Assembly: GCF_900890425.1 (NCBI RefSeq)
Contig: NZ_CAAHFG010000001.1
Location: 1,240,001 to 1,304,000, forward strand
DNA length: 64,000 nt
Source of the DNA: Pontiella desulfatans
GTDB lineage: Bacteria; Verrucomicrobiota; Kiritimatiellia; Kiritimatiellales; Pontiellaceae
Direction of reading: 5' to 3'
Shown here: positions 26,490-36,225 of the stretch, piece after piece
Numbering within the stretch: position 1 is the first letter of the stretch
Layout: each line of letters starts with the position of its first letter
Notes under the pieces: model-generated
What the model was told of the DNA's origin: nothing
What the model saw: the letters and a program-made list of their open reading frames with translations, nothing else
Database searches by the model: none
Made by a program: the position numbers and the translations under genes

Positions 26490-26984
26490 TTACGATGTGG
26501 AGTTTGGCGCCACTCCGCCGCCGACCGACGAGTCCTCGGTCAGGTATTGCGCAAAGAAGGTTCTCAGATATTCGTTGCTGCCGTCGAAACCCAGGGTTTT
26601 ACGGTCGCGGATCTCAACGGTGACGATCAATTCGATCAGGTTGTCATTAATGGAGTCGACTTGCGTGGTGCGCCGGAAATATCCTTCGGGATCCGGGGCT
26701 CCGCTTTTGTCCACCGGCACCTTGTTCTCCAAAAAGCTGTCCACCTGGCCGAATTCAAATGAGCGGATCAGCTCCAGTCGGTTTTTGGCAATGTTGGCGG
26801 CGGTGTAGTGTTCGCGCGCCATATCGGACATTTGGCGATGCGCCAGCATCATCTTGGTGGCCCCCGAAACAAAGAGGGCGAACACGGTTAAGGCAACAAG
26901 CACTTCGACAATGGAGCTTCCACCTTTTCTTCGCATGGATGTTGAAGTCGTTGCCAAGCTTGCCCTCTTCTCCTTGGTGGTCAT
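26490..26984 (-). CDS. PilV/GspI-like minor pseudopilin
   Basis: 164-residue prepilin-like protein. MRRKGGSSIVEVLVALTVFA contains the leader Gly, Ser1 and Glu5 and the hydrophobic stretch; YTAANIAKNRLELIRSFEFG is typical of PilV/GspI proteins. The ATG at 26984 is preferred because AAGGA precedes it on the minus strand; the frame extends to 27017, and an ATG at 26936 directly before the leader is also possible. It is the first gene of the minus-strand prepilin operon. Confidence 0.8.
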   Translation of the reverse strand: MTTKEKRASLATTSTSMRRKGGSSIVEVLVALTVFALFVSGATKMMLAHRQMSDMAREHYTAANIAKNRLELIRSFEFGQVDSFLENKVPVDKSGAPDPEGYFRRTTQVDSINDNLIELIVTVEIRDRKTLGFDGSNEYLRTFFAQYLTEDSSVGGGVAPNSTS

Positions 26985-27395
26985 GGTTGGTTTTCCTTGT
27001 CGGTATTTTTCACTCACAAAAATAAAGCATTAAGCATGCCCTGTTGGCATTTCCCGGTGTTTTCCCTGATTTACCCAGAATGAGACTCTCCATGACTCGA
27101 AAGTGAGAGAATTTGAAACCGAACGATTCTCAAACCTGAAAATTAGAAATGGCTCATTCCCATAATGAGCAAAAAAAATGCCAAAAAGTTTTGGTTCCAT
27201 GTTTTTTTATTGGTTTCGTGTAATGTACAGCGTTGCAGTCTATTGTGATTTTAACCGATTGGCTTTGCTTTGAAGGGCAAGTGCCGGCGCACGCCCCGTT
27301 TAAATGTTTTTTTAGTAAGTGGTACGGAAAAGGCTTTTGTAAAAAACGGTTTTTATCGATTTTTAAGCAAGTTGTATTTTGGACCAAACCGGTGA
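26985..27395. other. Gene-free, AT-rich intergenic stretch
   Basis: This stretch separates the divergent prepilin operon and the TPR gene and must hold their promoters. A short inverted repeat ctcattcccataatgag lies at 27152-27167. No gene or RNA is recognisable. Confidence 0.5.
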
Positions 27396-29681
27396 ATGGA
27401 AAGGCGGGTGTTCGGCGTGAATGGTAGTTTCAACATGGAATATGTAGGGAAGTCCAAGGTGGTTTCCCATGCCAACCGATGTTCGGAATGCCGGAGACTC
27501 AAGGTTCTGTCTTCCTATGCGACGACCCGCTTTATCCATTTTTACAGGCTCCCGCTACTGCCATGGGGACAATACTATATCATGGATGAATGTCCGCATT
27601 GCGGGCACCGGGGCGTGATTTCACTCAAGAAGCACACGCGGGAGCACAAGAAACAGCTGGCGTTGATGGTTGATGGGTTTAGTTCCAATGAGGACGATCC
27701 GGAAGTCTGTTGCCACGCACTCCAGACGCTTATGGTGTTCGATGAAGCCATCTGGTTCAACGATGTCCGTCGTTCCCATGCGGCCCGGTTCGAAACGTCC
27801 CCGAAAATCCAGCACCTCATTGCAAAAGGGCTTTGCCGGTTTGGCGACTATGAACAAAGCATGCAATACGCCCGAAAAGCGATCGTTCTCGGGGCGGGGA
27901 AAGAGGCGGAGGAATTATTGGAGTTCTGCCATCGGCTGAAGGAGTCCCTGGCCGGATCGCCGAACCTCGGAAAGCAGGCTGTTCAACCGGAAACCGCATT
28001 CAAGGCCTACGTTCCCTTGCTATCGGTTGCGACGTTTGCGGCGGCTTTCATTGTGATGCAGGGCATGGTTGCCCTTCGCTCCCATCGGGCATGGATCGTG
28101 AATGGTTCCTTGCAGGAATACAGCGTTGTGCTGGATACCAAATCCTACACACTTGCATCCGGGGAACGGCGCCAGGTCAAGCTCAAGCTCGGTGCGCACG
28201 AGCTACGAATGGAAGGCCACCCCAACCACCAATTCACCTATGGGATCCCGTTGTTCAGGCAATTGCTGGAAAAGCACCTTTTGGTGATCAATCCAGACGC
28301 CATGGCGGTTCTGACCATCCAGGATGAAGCGGGGGATGGCGGCGGATCCACCTATTGCTTTGGACAAAAGGTGCATGGGCTTTCCTCGGTGGGGCATCCG
28401 CTCTTCTCGTTCAATAAAAAAGAGAACGAGGCCGAGGTGAATAGCCGCGTCAACCTATTCCGGCCACAAACGCATATGGCGGTGGTCGACCGGCTTAATC
28501 AGCTGGGTTTTGGCGCGGGCGCGCAGGAGTATGCCCGCCGGGCCTTAGCGATGAATCCCGCGACCGCAGAGGTGGTGCCCTTGCTGCGGGGGGCGTTGGA
28601 TGGCGCCACCGATGAAGAGGTGGCATCGTTCCTGATGACCGGCTGTTCCGTTTCGCCGGCCCTGCTCCCATGGCACCTCCACTACCAGGATCATTTCCTG
28701 CTCGCCGGTTCCGGCAACCGCCTGTTGCGGGAGTATACGGCATGGTGCAAGCAACACCCCGATGATCCGGCGGGATTCTACCTGCTTGGCCGGGTGATGG
28801 AAAACCACACCGACGCACGCAAGTTTTTCATCCATTCCGAAAAGGGGCAGGGGATGGGGGGACTCGGATACCACGCCGTTGCCAGCGATCTGGTTGCGCA
28901 TGGGGAATATGGCCAGGCGTTGGCCTATGCCCAAAAAGCGGTTGCCGCCGACCCTGCAAACGACGATTTCCGCAACGTGTGCGAGCAGACCCTGATGGCG
29001 CTTCGCAACTACGATGTCCTGTTGCATTCCACCCCTGTGGATTCCTTCGAGGCGGCCAGCCTGCGCGTACTCAGCCTCACGTTGGCCGGATACCACCGCG
29101 AGGCCGAGGAATTCGCTATCGATTTCAGCAACCGCTCCCCGCAATGGCTGTCGGCACTCAACGCCGTTCGCTATTATGCCGTCGGCAACACCGATGCCTA
29201 TCTCGGACTCATTGCCGAGGCCGGCGATCCGTCGGCACGGTTCCGGCAACTGATCCATGCCGGCCAAATCCCCGAGGCCGACATGGAATTGACGAAGGAT
29301 GAAAACCATGCGTGGTGGGAGCACCTGGTCTTCTATTGCGCCGCGATGCAACAAAAACAGTTCGATCTCGCACAGCTCCATTATGAAAAGGCCGTCGATG
29401 AGGTGGGGGGCAACTCCTTGTCCGAGCGCAGGATGGCCGGTTTGCTCGCATCCGACACCCCGCCCGAGCTGGATCAAATTACGGGGTTGCACGTCGATGC
29501 ATCCGAAAAAGCGCTCCTGTGCATGGCCTTGGGCCATCGTTTTCCCGGACAGGATGCCGACTTCAGGAAGCTTGCCCGGAAATACAATATCTTCCCGGTC
29601 TATCCGCAGTTGCTGGTTAGGCAATGGAGCCGGGAGGTCGTCCGCGATCCCGCCGGCTTGTCATCCCTGGAGGCCTTGTAG
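27396..29681 (+). CDS. Zinc-ribbon, membrane-anchored TPR protein
   Basis: 761-residue protein of unknown function. The N-terminal cytoplasmic part has four cysteines spaced as a zinc ribbon (C29-x2-C32 and C66-x2-C69). A single hydrophobic segment near residues 205-230 (VPLLSVATFAAAFIVMQGMV) is followed by an extracytoplasmic beta-rich part, then about 350 residues of helical repeats with TPR spacing (QEYARRALAMNPATAEVVPL, QALAYAQKAVAADPANDDFR, HLVFYCAAMQQKQFDLAQLH). A shorter TPR-like unit precedes the membrane segment. The start could be 27396 or the ATG at 27435; neither has a strong ribosome-binding site. It is divergent from the prepilin genes, so a role in pilus or export assembly is possible. 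Confidence 0.65.
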   Translation: MERRVFGVNGSFNMEYVGKSKVVSHANRCSECRRLKVLSSYATTRFIHFYRLPLLPWGQYYIMDECPHCGHRGVISLKKHTREHKKQLALMVDGFSSNEDDPEVCCHALQTLMVFDEAIWFNDVRRSHAARFETSPKIQHLIAKGLCRFGDYEQSMQYARKAIVLGAGKEAEELLEFCHRLKESLAGSPNLGKQAVQPETAFKAYVPLLSVATFAAAFIVMQGMVALRSHRAWIVNGSLQEYSVVLDTKSYTLASGERRQVKLKLGAHELRMEGHPNHQFTYGIPLFRQLLEKHLLVINPDAMAVLTIQDEAGDGGGSTYCFGQKVHGLSSVGHPLFSFNKKENEAEVNSRVNLFRPQTHMAVVDRLNQLGFGAGAQEYARRALAMNPATAEVVPLLRGALDGATDEEVASFLMTGCSVSPALLPWHLHYQDHFLLAGSGNRLLREYTAWCKQHPDDPAGFYLLGRVMENHTDARKFFIHSEKGQGMGGLGYHAVASDLVAHGEYGQALAYAQKAVAADPANDDFRNVCEQTLMALRNYDVLLHSTPVDSFEAASLRVLSLTLAGYHREAEEFAIDFSNRSPQWLSALNAVRYYAVGNTDAYLGLIAEAGDPSARFRQLIHAGQIPEADMELTKDENHAWWEHLVFYCAAMQQKQFDLAQLHYEKAVDEVGGNSLSERRMAGLLASDTPPELDQITGLHVDASEKALLCMALGHRFPGQDADFRKLARKYNIFPVYPQLLVRQWSREVVRDPAGLSSLEAL

Positions 29682-29706
29682 CGAAGAGCCTCTGTTTTCC
29701 GGGGAA

Positions 29707-32406
29707 TCAGCGCCGGATGCGGTAGAACCGGTGCCCGTTGGTTGGAGCGCCACCGGATGTGGCGGATGAGTAGTCGTCCGTAACGATGCTGGGACTCCCG
29801 TATACCTCGAACCAGCTGTTGCTGGCAAACGGCTTCCATACTGTGTTGCTTGCAAGGGAATCTGTGAATTCAACCCAATAGGTGTAGCCTGAAATAGAGT
29901 TGAAGCTGATTCCCATATTATTCCCGTCAACCGGGCCGATGGAATCGATCGTGAAGTTTTCCGGCCAGAAGGCTTCGGTCATGAGCACCGGTGGACATTT
30001 GTCGTTAGCAAGCCAGAGGTTATAGACATTGGTGCCTGTGTTGTCGGTCGTATTCTCATCACGCAGGAATTCCATGAATTCTTTGCTGGTGCTCTGGTAG
30101 TAGAGCCGGGCATGGGCGCTGACCGCTCCCTCCGGGATAGGATAGAGGCTATTGTCCCAATACTGTCCGTCATCGTAATGGTGTCCGACCGGGGCTCCCC
30201 CGAACGTGTCGAATTCACTGTTTATGAATCCGCGCGGAGGAATGCGGTTGTCTTCGAATATCTGGTTGTTCAGTACGAAGTGGAACGACGGCCCCGGTTC
30301 GATGTTGAGGCCGGGGTTGAGCGAGTTCAGTGTGGCCGCCAGGTTTGTTCCAATGCCTGGATGGACTTCGTACACCGTCGTATTGTTGGTCAGCAACCCG
30401 CTGCCATAGTCGTATCCGCCGTGCTCGGCAAGGAGGTTTGTACCGGCATCGTAGAAGCGTAGGTTGATCCACATACGGCGGCCTTCGGGATAACCGGTGG
30501 GCAGCTTATGGCCGGTATCGTTCACCACCATTACATTCAGGTCGTCGCCTACCTGTTCAGCAGACATACGGGCCGCTTTTCGCAGCATGTAGTCGGCGCG
30601 CTCGGCGCCGTTCGTGAGCGCCGTTGCCTCGGGGGTTCCGGCGGCATAGGGGAAGTTGGTCACGGTTGGCATCACTTTGAGCAACCAGGAGCTTCCGCCG
30701 GTCATGTCGTGCAGCGGCATGTCGGGGCGCAGAGCCACGGGATAAAGGTTGGTGTTGGCACCATGGCCAAGCGTGTCGGGCATGTGGCAGTCCTGGCAAC
30801 TGGCAACCATGCCGTCGGCCTTGAAGCCCGCGAACTGCGGGGCATAAACGCCGTTGGTTGTGTTGTATGCGCTGTGCAGCCATTCGCTATAGGTGCGCTC
30901 AACCGGAGCCAGCACTTCCGGCGAGAAGTTGGTTGCCGCTGCATCAAAATCATTCGGCAGATATTCAGGGTTGGTGCCGTCGCGCTGGAAGGCCGGATTG
31001 CTGACATCGTGGCAGGTGCCGCAAAGGGCGGAGGAGCGGTGGAAAGGTGAGAATAGATCCTGATGGGGGCTGATGGTGTCGTCGAACGGGCCGCGCCGGT
31101 TGGATTCCGGGTCGATGACATATCGGCCTGTTCCGGGTGAGGTGGGAACCGCATCGAGTGAAGCAAGGATGCTGGTGTCGATCCCCGGGGCACCGGGGTG
31201 GTTGAGCGGGTCAACCATGCGGTGGCAAAGGTCGCAGGCCACCCCGATGTCGTCGAGGGTGGTCATTTGTGACCCATCGGTAGGAACGGAGCGACCGTCT
31301 AGCCAGCCGCGTGAATTATGGCAGCGCAGGCAGAGGTCTCCCGAGTCGGGGGCGTCCTGGTTGGCAATCACCATGTTGGCCTGGAAGATGGGATCGTGCG
31401 AGGCGTGCGCCATCATGCTGCCGAGCCAGTTGAAGAAGGGTTCGTGCGCCTCATCGTAATTGCCATGGCAGCCTGCGCAACTACCCGGTTGGCCAAGCAC
31501 CTGACCGGAATCAACGAGGGGTTGTGAACCGGGCTGGTCAAAGTCACGCAGGGTGGTGGGGGCCAGTCCTCCGGCCGGCGAAACGATAGTAAAGGTGGAT
31601 GCACTGGTTTTATTGGTCTGGTTCAGCAGGGTGTCGGTGGCTTCGACCATGATCCGGCAATCGCTGGAGGGACGGTTTTCAACAAACCAGGTGAAGCTGC
31701 TCGAGTCGGGCAGGTTGAGGGCAAGGGGTTTGTAGGTTGCACCGTTGTCCAGCGAGATATAGAGGTTGATGCCGGCGATGCCGCTCGCATCGGTTGCCGT
31801 CCACGTGATGGGGAAGGAGTTGTTGCCGGTAGCGGTTTCACCGCCGTTCGGCGAGGTTATTGTGATGACGGGCGGGTCGGTGTCGGTTACAGGGCCGCTT
31901 ATCGGTGTCAGGTATGCAGACACTTCGGCATTGAAACCGGGAAATTCGTTGTTTTTGTTCCATTGTGAGGATTGGTTGATGTTGCCCGCCGACCAACCGG
32001 GGAGGGTTGGTGTGTTGGAATATGTCGTGGTGTCGAAGAGTTCGTCCGCACTGGTGGCGCCGTCGCTGTCGGGATCCGTGCTGCCTTTGTTGTCGGGGTC
32101 GTAGATTGCTTTGGTGAAGGCAACATCAACATCATTTTTCTTCACATATTCGTGGAACAGCGACCCGAAACCGTTGCGCTGACCGCCGCCCCTGAAATCC
32201 AGGTGGCAGATCCCGCAATGGTTGGGCTTCAGGGCGTTTTCGCTGGTTTCAACTGAACTGAGCAGATTGACCGGCGTATCATGGAGTTCGGGATAGGCGG
32301 TAAGAAAAACCGTTTCCCAGAATTCCGGCTTGGCCTGAAGGCTCGCAGCCAGTCCCAATACAAGAATCCCGTTTAATAAGCCCAGTCTGGAACGATGTGT
32401 ATTCAT
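29707..32406 (-). CDS. Secreted hexahaem c-type cytochrome with Ig-like domain
   Basis: 899-residue exported protein (signal ending SLQA). Six C-x-x-C-H haem motifs are visible: CGICH near the N terminus, then CAGCH, CLRCH, CDLCH, CGTCH and CQDCH. Between the first and the others lie a calcium-type loop (DPDSDGATSADELF) and an Ig-like domain (ITITSPNGGETATGNNSFPI). The five-haem core matches its neighbour at 32603-35077 in order and in residues (DPIFQANMVIANQDA; CHNSRGWLDGRS). The C-terminal 90 residues resemble a secretion or surface domain. Electron transfer in the periplasm or at the cell surface is likely; the redox partner and substrate are unknown. Confidence 0.85.
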   Translation of the reverse strand: MNTHRSRLGLLNGILVLGLAASLQAKPEFWETVFLTAYPELHDTPVNLLSSVETSENALKPNHCGICHLDFRGGGQRNGFGSLFHEYVKKNDVDVAFTKAIYDPDNKGSTDPDSDGATSADELFDTTTYSNTPTLPGWSAGNINQSSQWNKNNEFPGFNAEVSAYLTPISGPVTDTDPPVITITSPNGGETATGNNSFPITWTATDASGIAGINLYISLDNGATYKPLALNLPDSSSFTWFVENRPSSDCRIMVEATDTLLNQTNKTSASTFTIVSPAGGLAPTTLRDFDQPGSQPLVDSGQVLGQPGSCAGCHGNYDEAHEPFFNWLGSMMAHASHDPIFQANMVIANQDAPDSGDLCLRCHNSRGWLDGRSVPTDGSQMTTLDDIGVACDLCHRMVDPLNHPGAPGIDTSILASLDAVPTSPGTGRYVIDPESNRRGPFDDTISPHQDLFSPFHRSSALCGTCHDVSNPAFQRDGTNPEYLPNDFDAAATNFSPEVLAPVERTYSEWLHSAYNTTNGVYAPQFAGFKADGMVASCQDCHMPDTLGHGANTNLYPVALRPDMPLHDMTGGSSWLLKVMPTVTNFPYAAGTPEATALTNGAERADYMLRKAARMSAEQVGDDLNVMVVNDTGHKLPTGYPEGRRMWINLRFYDAGTNLLAEHGGYDYGSGLLTNNTTVYEVHPGIGTNLAATLNSLNPGLNIEPGPSFHFVLNNQIFEDNRIPPRGFINSEFDTFGGAPVGHHYDDGQYWDNSLYPIPEGAVSAHARLYYQSTSKEFMEFLRDENTTDNTGTNVYNLWLANDKCPPVLMTEAFWPENFTIDSIGPVDGNNMGISFNSISGYTYWVEFTDSLASNTVWKPFASNSWFEVYGSPSIVTDDYSSATSGGAPTNGHRFYRIRR

Positions 32407-32602
32407 GTCGACCCCTCTCCGTTTACCGAAAATATAACAGGTGCTGAGCTTTGAAAAAATTTATAACACGTTCAAATGAGGCGATATACGCAAGGTGCTA
32501 CGCTTTTAGGTGTGTTTTTGCTGTGGGCCTGCTGTTTGGTTCCTCGTGGTTCGTAATAAACTCAGGGCTCACTCGTGAAGCCTCTCGGCTCATTTGATTT
32601 GT

Positions 32603-35077
32603 TTAAGGTAGTTTTACTCTGACGCGGTACGTCCCGGTTTCGGTTGCGTTGGTGTTGACCAGTTCCATTTCGTCGTCGATGCCTCGGTGGTAGCCGCTGA
32701 CGTTCGTCCACGCCGCTGACATGGTCAGGTTGGTGGTTTCCTCCAGGGCATAGTCGCGCGAGCGGTGGGTTTCGAATTCCGCGGTCGCTTCCGTTGCGCT
32801 GTCGGTTTGCTCGAATTCGGCGGTGAACGTGAAGACCGATTCGTCGTCGTGGGGATCGGTGAGGGCAATGTATTCGCCTAGGTTGTTCACGCCATCACCG
32901 TCGGAGTCGACACCGGCAAGGGCGTTGGTGGCGCCGCCGAAGTGCTCGATTTCCCAGTAGGCGGGGATGCCGTCGGAGTCGGTGTCGGAAACATCGAGCT
33001 GCACGAGGGTGTTGGTCATCATCACCGGAGCGGCGCCCTGGATGTGCTTATTGTTGTCCCAGAGTTGCCAGATGGTGTCGCCCCAGGCCTTGAGGCCGGA
33101 AAACCAAGGGTCGGTCTGGGCAAGGTAGGGCAGGTCGCCCCCCGCGCCGGGGACGTTGGGGAGCGTGCCGGCGCCGTTGATTTCGTTGCGCAGGAATTCA
33201 ATGAACTCGCGGCTGGTGGTCTGGTAGTAGAGTACGGCCTCGATGCGTTCGGTGCCTTTGGGCAGTTCGATTTCGATTTCATCGAAGCCGCCTTCGTATT
33301 CAGCCTGGGTGTAGAAGTTTTCTTCATGGTGGATGTTGGTGTCGGAGTGGCCGTGCCAGACCGGTTCGCAAAGCCGGTCGGCGGCTTCGGCAATGCGGAA
33401 GCCGCGCGGCAGGATGCGGTTGTCCTTTACGCGGTGGGTGGCCAGCGCCATGTGGAAGGTGGTGTGCTCGTTGGTTAGGACTGAGCTGGCCTGATGCACC
33501 TCGTAGACGAGCTCGTCCTCGTATTCCTCCCAGTCGCTTAGAGCCGGGCTGTTGGGGGAATAGTCCGCATCGAGTCCCTTGAGCGTGCCCACGGCATCGT
33601 CGTAGGGATTGATTTCATAGATCAACTCGTCGTTGGCGTAGGCCTTGACGTTCAGGAACATGCGTCGTCCTTCCGGATAGCCGGAAATCAGCTTATGGCC
33701 CGTGTGGTTCTGCAGACGCATCGTGAATTCGCCGTCGTCGAGGCTGTAGTTCGCGTCGTCCATGGAAATGGAGTCCTGCAGCATCTGGCCGGACAGTTCG
33801 ATCGTTTCAAGCAGAAGGAACGGATCCAGCGATTCGCCTTGGGAAAAGTCCAGGGTCAGGGCGGCGGGGCCCTGCTTCAGCAGCGCCTCGTTGGCCGGGC
33901 TGTAGTTGGGCGAGGTGGGCTCAATGCTGGCGAGTAGGTAGGGCACCCAGAGGTTGCCGCCGATCATGCGGTGCTCGGGCACGCCGCTGAGCGGGTGCGC
34001 CGTCGAATCGCCTGGACGAACCTTGCCTTGCTTGGCCGAGCTTACGCCTTCGATGTCGCGGAAGTGGCAATCCTGGCAGGTGGCAATTTTGTTCTCCGCA
34101 TGCGAGGTGTTGAACTTGCTGGGATGGTAGGGGCCGGTGCCGTCGGTGCCGCCCTGAAGTCCAAAGTCGGAAAGCATGAATTCGGAAAAGGTTCGTTCCA
34201 CGTGGGCATAGCTGTAGGCCGGTTGCGATTCCGAGGGAAGGATGACACCGTGGCTGGCGTTGGTGCCAATGTAGTCCAAGTTGGCCAGGGCGGGGTTGGA
34301 AATATCGTGGCATGTGCCGCACATGTATTTGCTTTTGTGGTAGCGGCTGTAGAGCCAGTCGTGCTTGGCGGGGGCATCCGAGAACGAGGCGCGTTTCCCG
34401 TCGCTGATGCCCGTCGTGTGGGTAACGATGAACATGTGGCCCCCGCCGTTTTCTGTATAGCTTGCGCTCTTCGGGGCGTCGTTGGTGAAGAAGGCGTCCC
34501 CTCGGAAATGGGTGATGGCCGAAGCGGCCTCGGCGTCGGCGTTGCGGGTGTCGTCGACCGCGCCCTGGAGGTTGCCGTTCTCGTCCCAATATCCAACCCA
34601 GTCGTTGCCCTCGCGCGTGCCGTCGTAGGTGGCCTGGTAGAAGGGGTCATACATGTAATGGCAAATCTTGCAGCTGACGCCGTCGTAATCTTCGCCGCGC
34701 ATATCGGTGCAGTTTACGGGATCCGAGCGTCCGTCCAGCCACCCTTGCGGGAAGTGGCAGCGGACGCAGATATCGGCGGCGTTCGGCGTTCCGAGTGCCC
34801 AGACGGCATCCTGCGCCGCAACGGTCATTCCCGCCCAGAAAATTGGGTCGCGGCTGGCCTGCGCCATCAGCGAGCCTTTCCAGTTTTCCATTTCATAGGT
34901 GCTGCCACCGTGGCAACTCAGGCACTGCTTGTCGGATTCGAGATCGACGACCTGTCCCGGCTGGGTGCCGGGCATGCGAACGAGGGGATCATCCTCGACC
35001 GGTTTGGGTGTCCAGCCCTGGACAAGGCAGGCTGCGGTTGTTGCAACGATCACTGAACCAACGGTACGTCCTCTCAT
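32603..35077 (-). CDS. Secreted pentahaem c-type cytochrome
   Basis: 824-residue exported protein with five haem motifs (CLSCH, CVRCH, CKICH, CGTCH, CQDCH). The core is homologous to the preceding cytochrome (DPIFWAGMTVAAQDA; CHFPQGWLDGRS; HKLISGYPEGRRMFLNVKAY). It lacks the extra N-terminal haem and Ig-like domain, and near residues 685-710 has a calcium-binding type segment (DTDSDGIPAYWEIEHF) common in large surface proteins. AGGAGGG precedes the ATG. With the neighbour it forms a pair 196 bp apart on the same strand, probably from duplication. An extracellular electron-transfer or oxidoreductase role is inferred. Confidence 0.85.
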   Translation of the reverse strand: MRGRTVGSVIVATTAACLVQGWTPKPVEDDPLVRMPGTQPGQVVDLESDKQCLSCHGGSTYEMENWKGSLMAQASRDPIFWAGMTVAAQDAVWALGTPNAADICVRCHFPQGWLDGRSDPVNCTDMRGEDYDGVSCKICHYMYDPFYQATYDGTREGNDWVGYWDENGNLQGAVDDTRNADAEAASAITHFRGDAFFTNDAPKSASYTENGGGHMFIVTHTTGISDGKRASFSDAPAKHDWLYSRYHKSKYMCGTCHDISNPALANLDYIGTNASHGVILPSESQPAYSYAHVERTFSEFMLSDFGLQGGTDGTGPYHPSKFNTSHAENKIATCQDCHFRDIEGVSSAKQGKVRPGDSTAHPLSGVPEHRMIGGNLWVPYLLASIEPTSPNYSPANEALLKQGPAALTLDFSQGESLDPFLLLETIELSGQMLQDSISMDDANYSLDDGEFTMRLQNHTGHKLISGYPEGRRMFLNVKAYANDELIYEINPYDDAVGTLKGLDADYSPNSPALSDWEEYEDELVYEVHQASSVLTNEHTTFHMALATHRVKDNRILPRGFRIAEAADRLCEPVWHGHSDTNIHHEENFYTQAEYEGGFDEIEIELPKGTERIEAVLYYQTTSREFIEFLRNEINGAGTLPNVPGAGGDLPYLAQTDPWFSGLKAWGDTIWQLWDNNKHIQGAAPVMMTNTLVQLDVSDTDSDGIPAYWEIEHFGGATNALAGVDSDGDGVNNLGEYIALTDPHDDESVFTFTAEFEQTDSATEATAEFETHRSRDYALEETTNLTMSAAWTNVSGYHRGIDDEMELVNTNATETGTYRVRVKLP

Positions 35078-35442
35078 GAAACCCTCCTGTTATGGATCAA
35101 CATTAGGATATTTCGGAGCGGGGGTATAGTTGTAAATGATTGAAAATAAGTTAAATACAGGAAAGGCTACCGCTTCGGTCATGTATTGGTGTTCGACTGC
35201 TTGCCCTTGCGGTCGTTGTTGCTACTTTCCTCTGCCCCATGCCGATGCTCCTTTTCTTCGTTTTGGTCGATGTAGAATAAGGTTCATTCTGGCATGGGGT
35301 TCTTCTCGCTCGAATTTCGGACATTTGATTTACAGTCTACCCGTGGTTTGATCCAGACGGTTTGTGCGCGTTTGGTCTTGAGCGGTGCTGGCGGTTTCCA
35401 TATTCTCCTGCTTTTGTTTATCAACTCGGGAAAGGGGTGTTC
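35078..35442. other. Intergenic stretch without recognised gene
   Basis: The 365 bases separate the cytochrome gene from the divergent etfB gene and should contain both promoters. The only open frame (about 70 codons from 35136) has no ribosome-binding site and no protein character. No riboswitch or repeat was recognised. Confidence 0.45.
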
Positions 35443-36225
35443 ATGAACATCGTAGTATGCATTAAGCAGGTGCCCGATTCAGACAAGGTCACGATTGACC
35501 GCGAGACCAATCGCCTGAATCGCGCAGGGGTTCCATCCATCATTAATCCGTTCGACGAAAACGCGCTCGAAATGGCACTGCAGCTCAAGGATCTGCACGG
35601 TGGAAAGGTGATCGTGATTTCCATGGGGCCGCCGCAGGCCGAGGAAGCACTCCGTACGGCGCTCTCGCACGGCGCCGACGAAGCCATCCTGGTTTCGGAC
35701 CGCAAGTTTGGCGGCGCCGATACGTGGGCCACGTCCTACACCATCAGCTTGGCCATCAAGAAACTCGAAGACATCGACCTGATCCTCTTCGGAAAACAGG
35801 CCATCGACGGAGACACCGCGCAGGTCGGCCCCGGCGTGGCGCACTTCCTCGACATCCCGATGCTCACCTACGCCAAGGGCATCGAAGTTACCGGCGACAC
35901 CTTCAAGGTCAACAAAGTGACCGAAGACGGCTACGAAATCTGGGATGTCGACAAACCCGCCGCCCTCACCGTCGTGAAGGAAGCCAACGAGCTGCGCATG
36001 CCGTCGCTCAAGAAAAAAATGGCCGCCAAGAAGGCCGAGATCCCCTGCTGGGGCTTCGACGAGCTTCAGCCCGACGAAGGCAACATCGGTCTCGCCGGCT
36101 CCCCGACCAAGGTGGCCAAGGTCTTCGCGCCGCCGGTCAAGCTGAATAAGGAAATCCTCTCCGGCGAACCCGCCGACATGATCACCGAACTCATCGGAAA
36201 ACTGAAAGGGCAGCACATACTATGA
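35443..36225 (+). CDS. etfB: Electron transfer flavoprotein beta subunit
   Basis: 260-residue subunit of the cytosolic heterodimer that takes electrons from acyl-CoA dehydrogenases. The start MNIVVCIKQVPDSDKVTID and the segments NPFDENALEMALQLKD, GADEAILVSD and KQAIDGDTAQVGP are characteristic; the EtfB signature region is VTEDGYEIWDVDKPAALTVV. The ATG at 35443 is chosen because the upstream extension to 35362 is unlike any EtfB. It overlaps etfA by four bases (ATGA). An acyl-CoA dehydrogenase lies 2.2 kb downstream on the same strand. Confidence 0.96.
   Translation: MNIVVCIKQVPDSDKVTIDRETNRLNRAGVPSIINPFDENALEMALQLKDLHGGKVIVISMGPPQAEEALRTALSHGADEAILVSDRKFGGADTWATSYTISLAIKKLEDIDLILFGKQAIDGDTAQVGPGVAHFLDIPMLTYAKGIEVTGDTFKVNKVTEDGYEIWDVDKPAALTVVKEANELRMPSLKKKMAAKKAEIPCWGFDELQPDEGNIGLAGSPTKVAKVFAPPVKLNKEILSGEPADMITELIGKLKGQHIL

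Noticed and set aside
32942-35056. Long plus-strand frames opposite the pentahaem cytochrome
   Set aside because: They lie antisense to a gene with five haem motifs, a signal peptide and a strong ribosome-binding site, and have low-complexity composition.
35136-35351. 71-codon ORF with a Cys-rich stretch
   Set aside because: No ribosome-binding site, no recognisable domain, and it lies in the divergent promoter region of etfB and the cytochrome gene.
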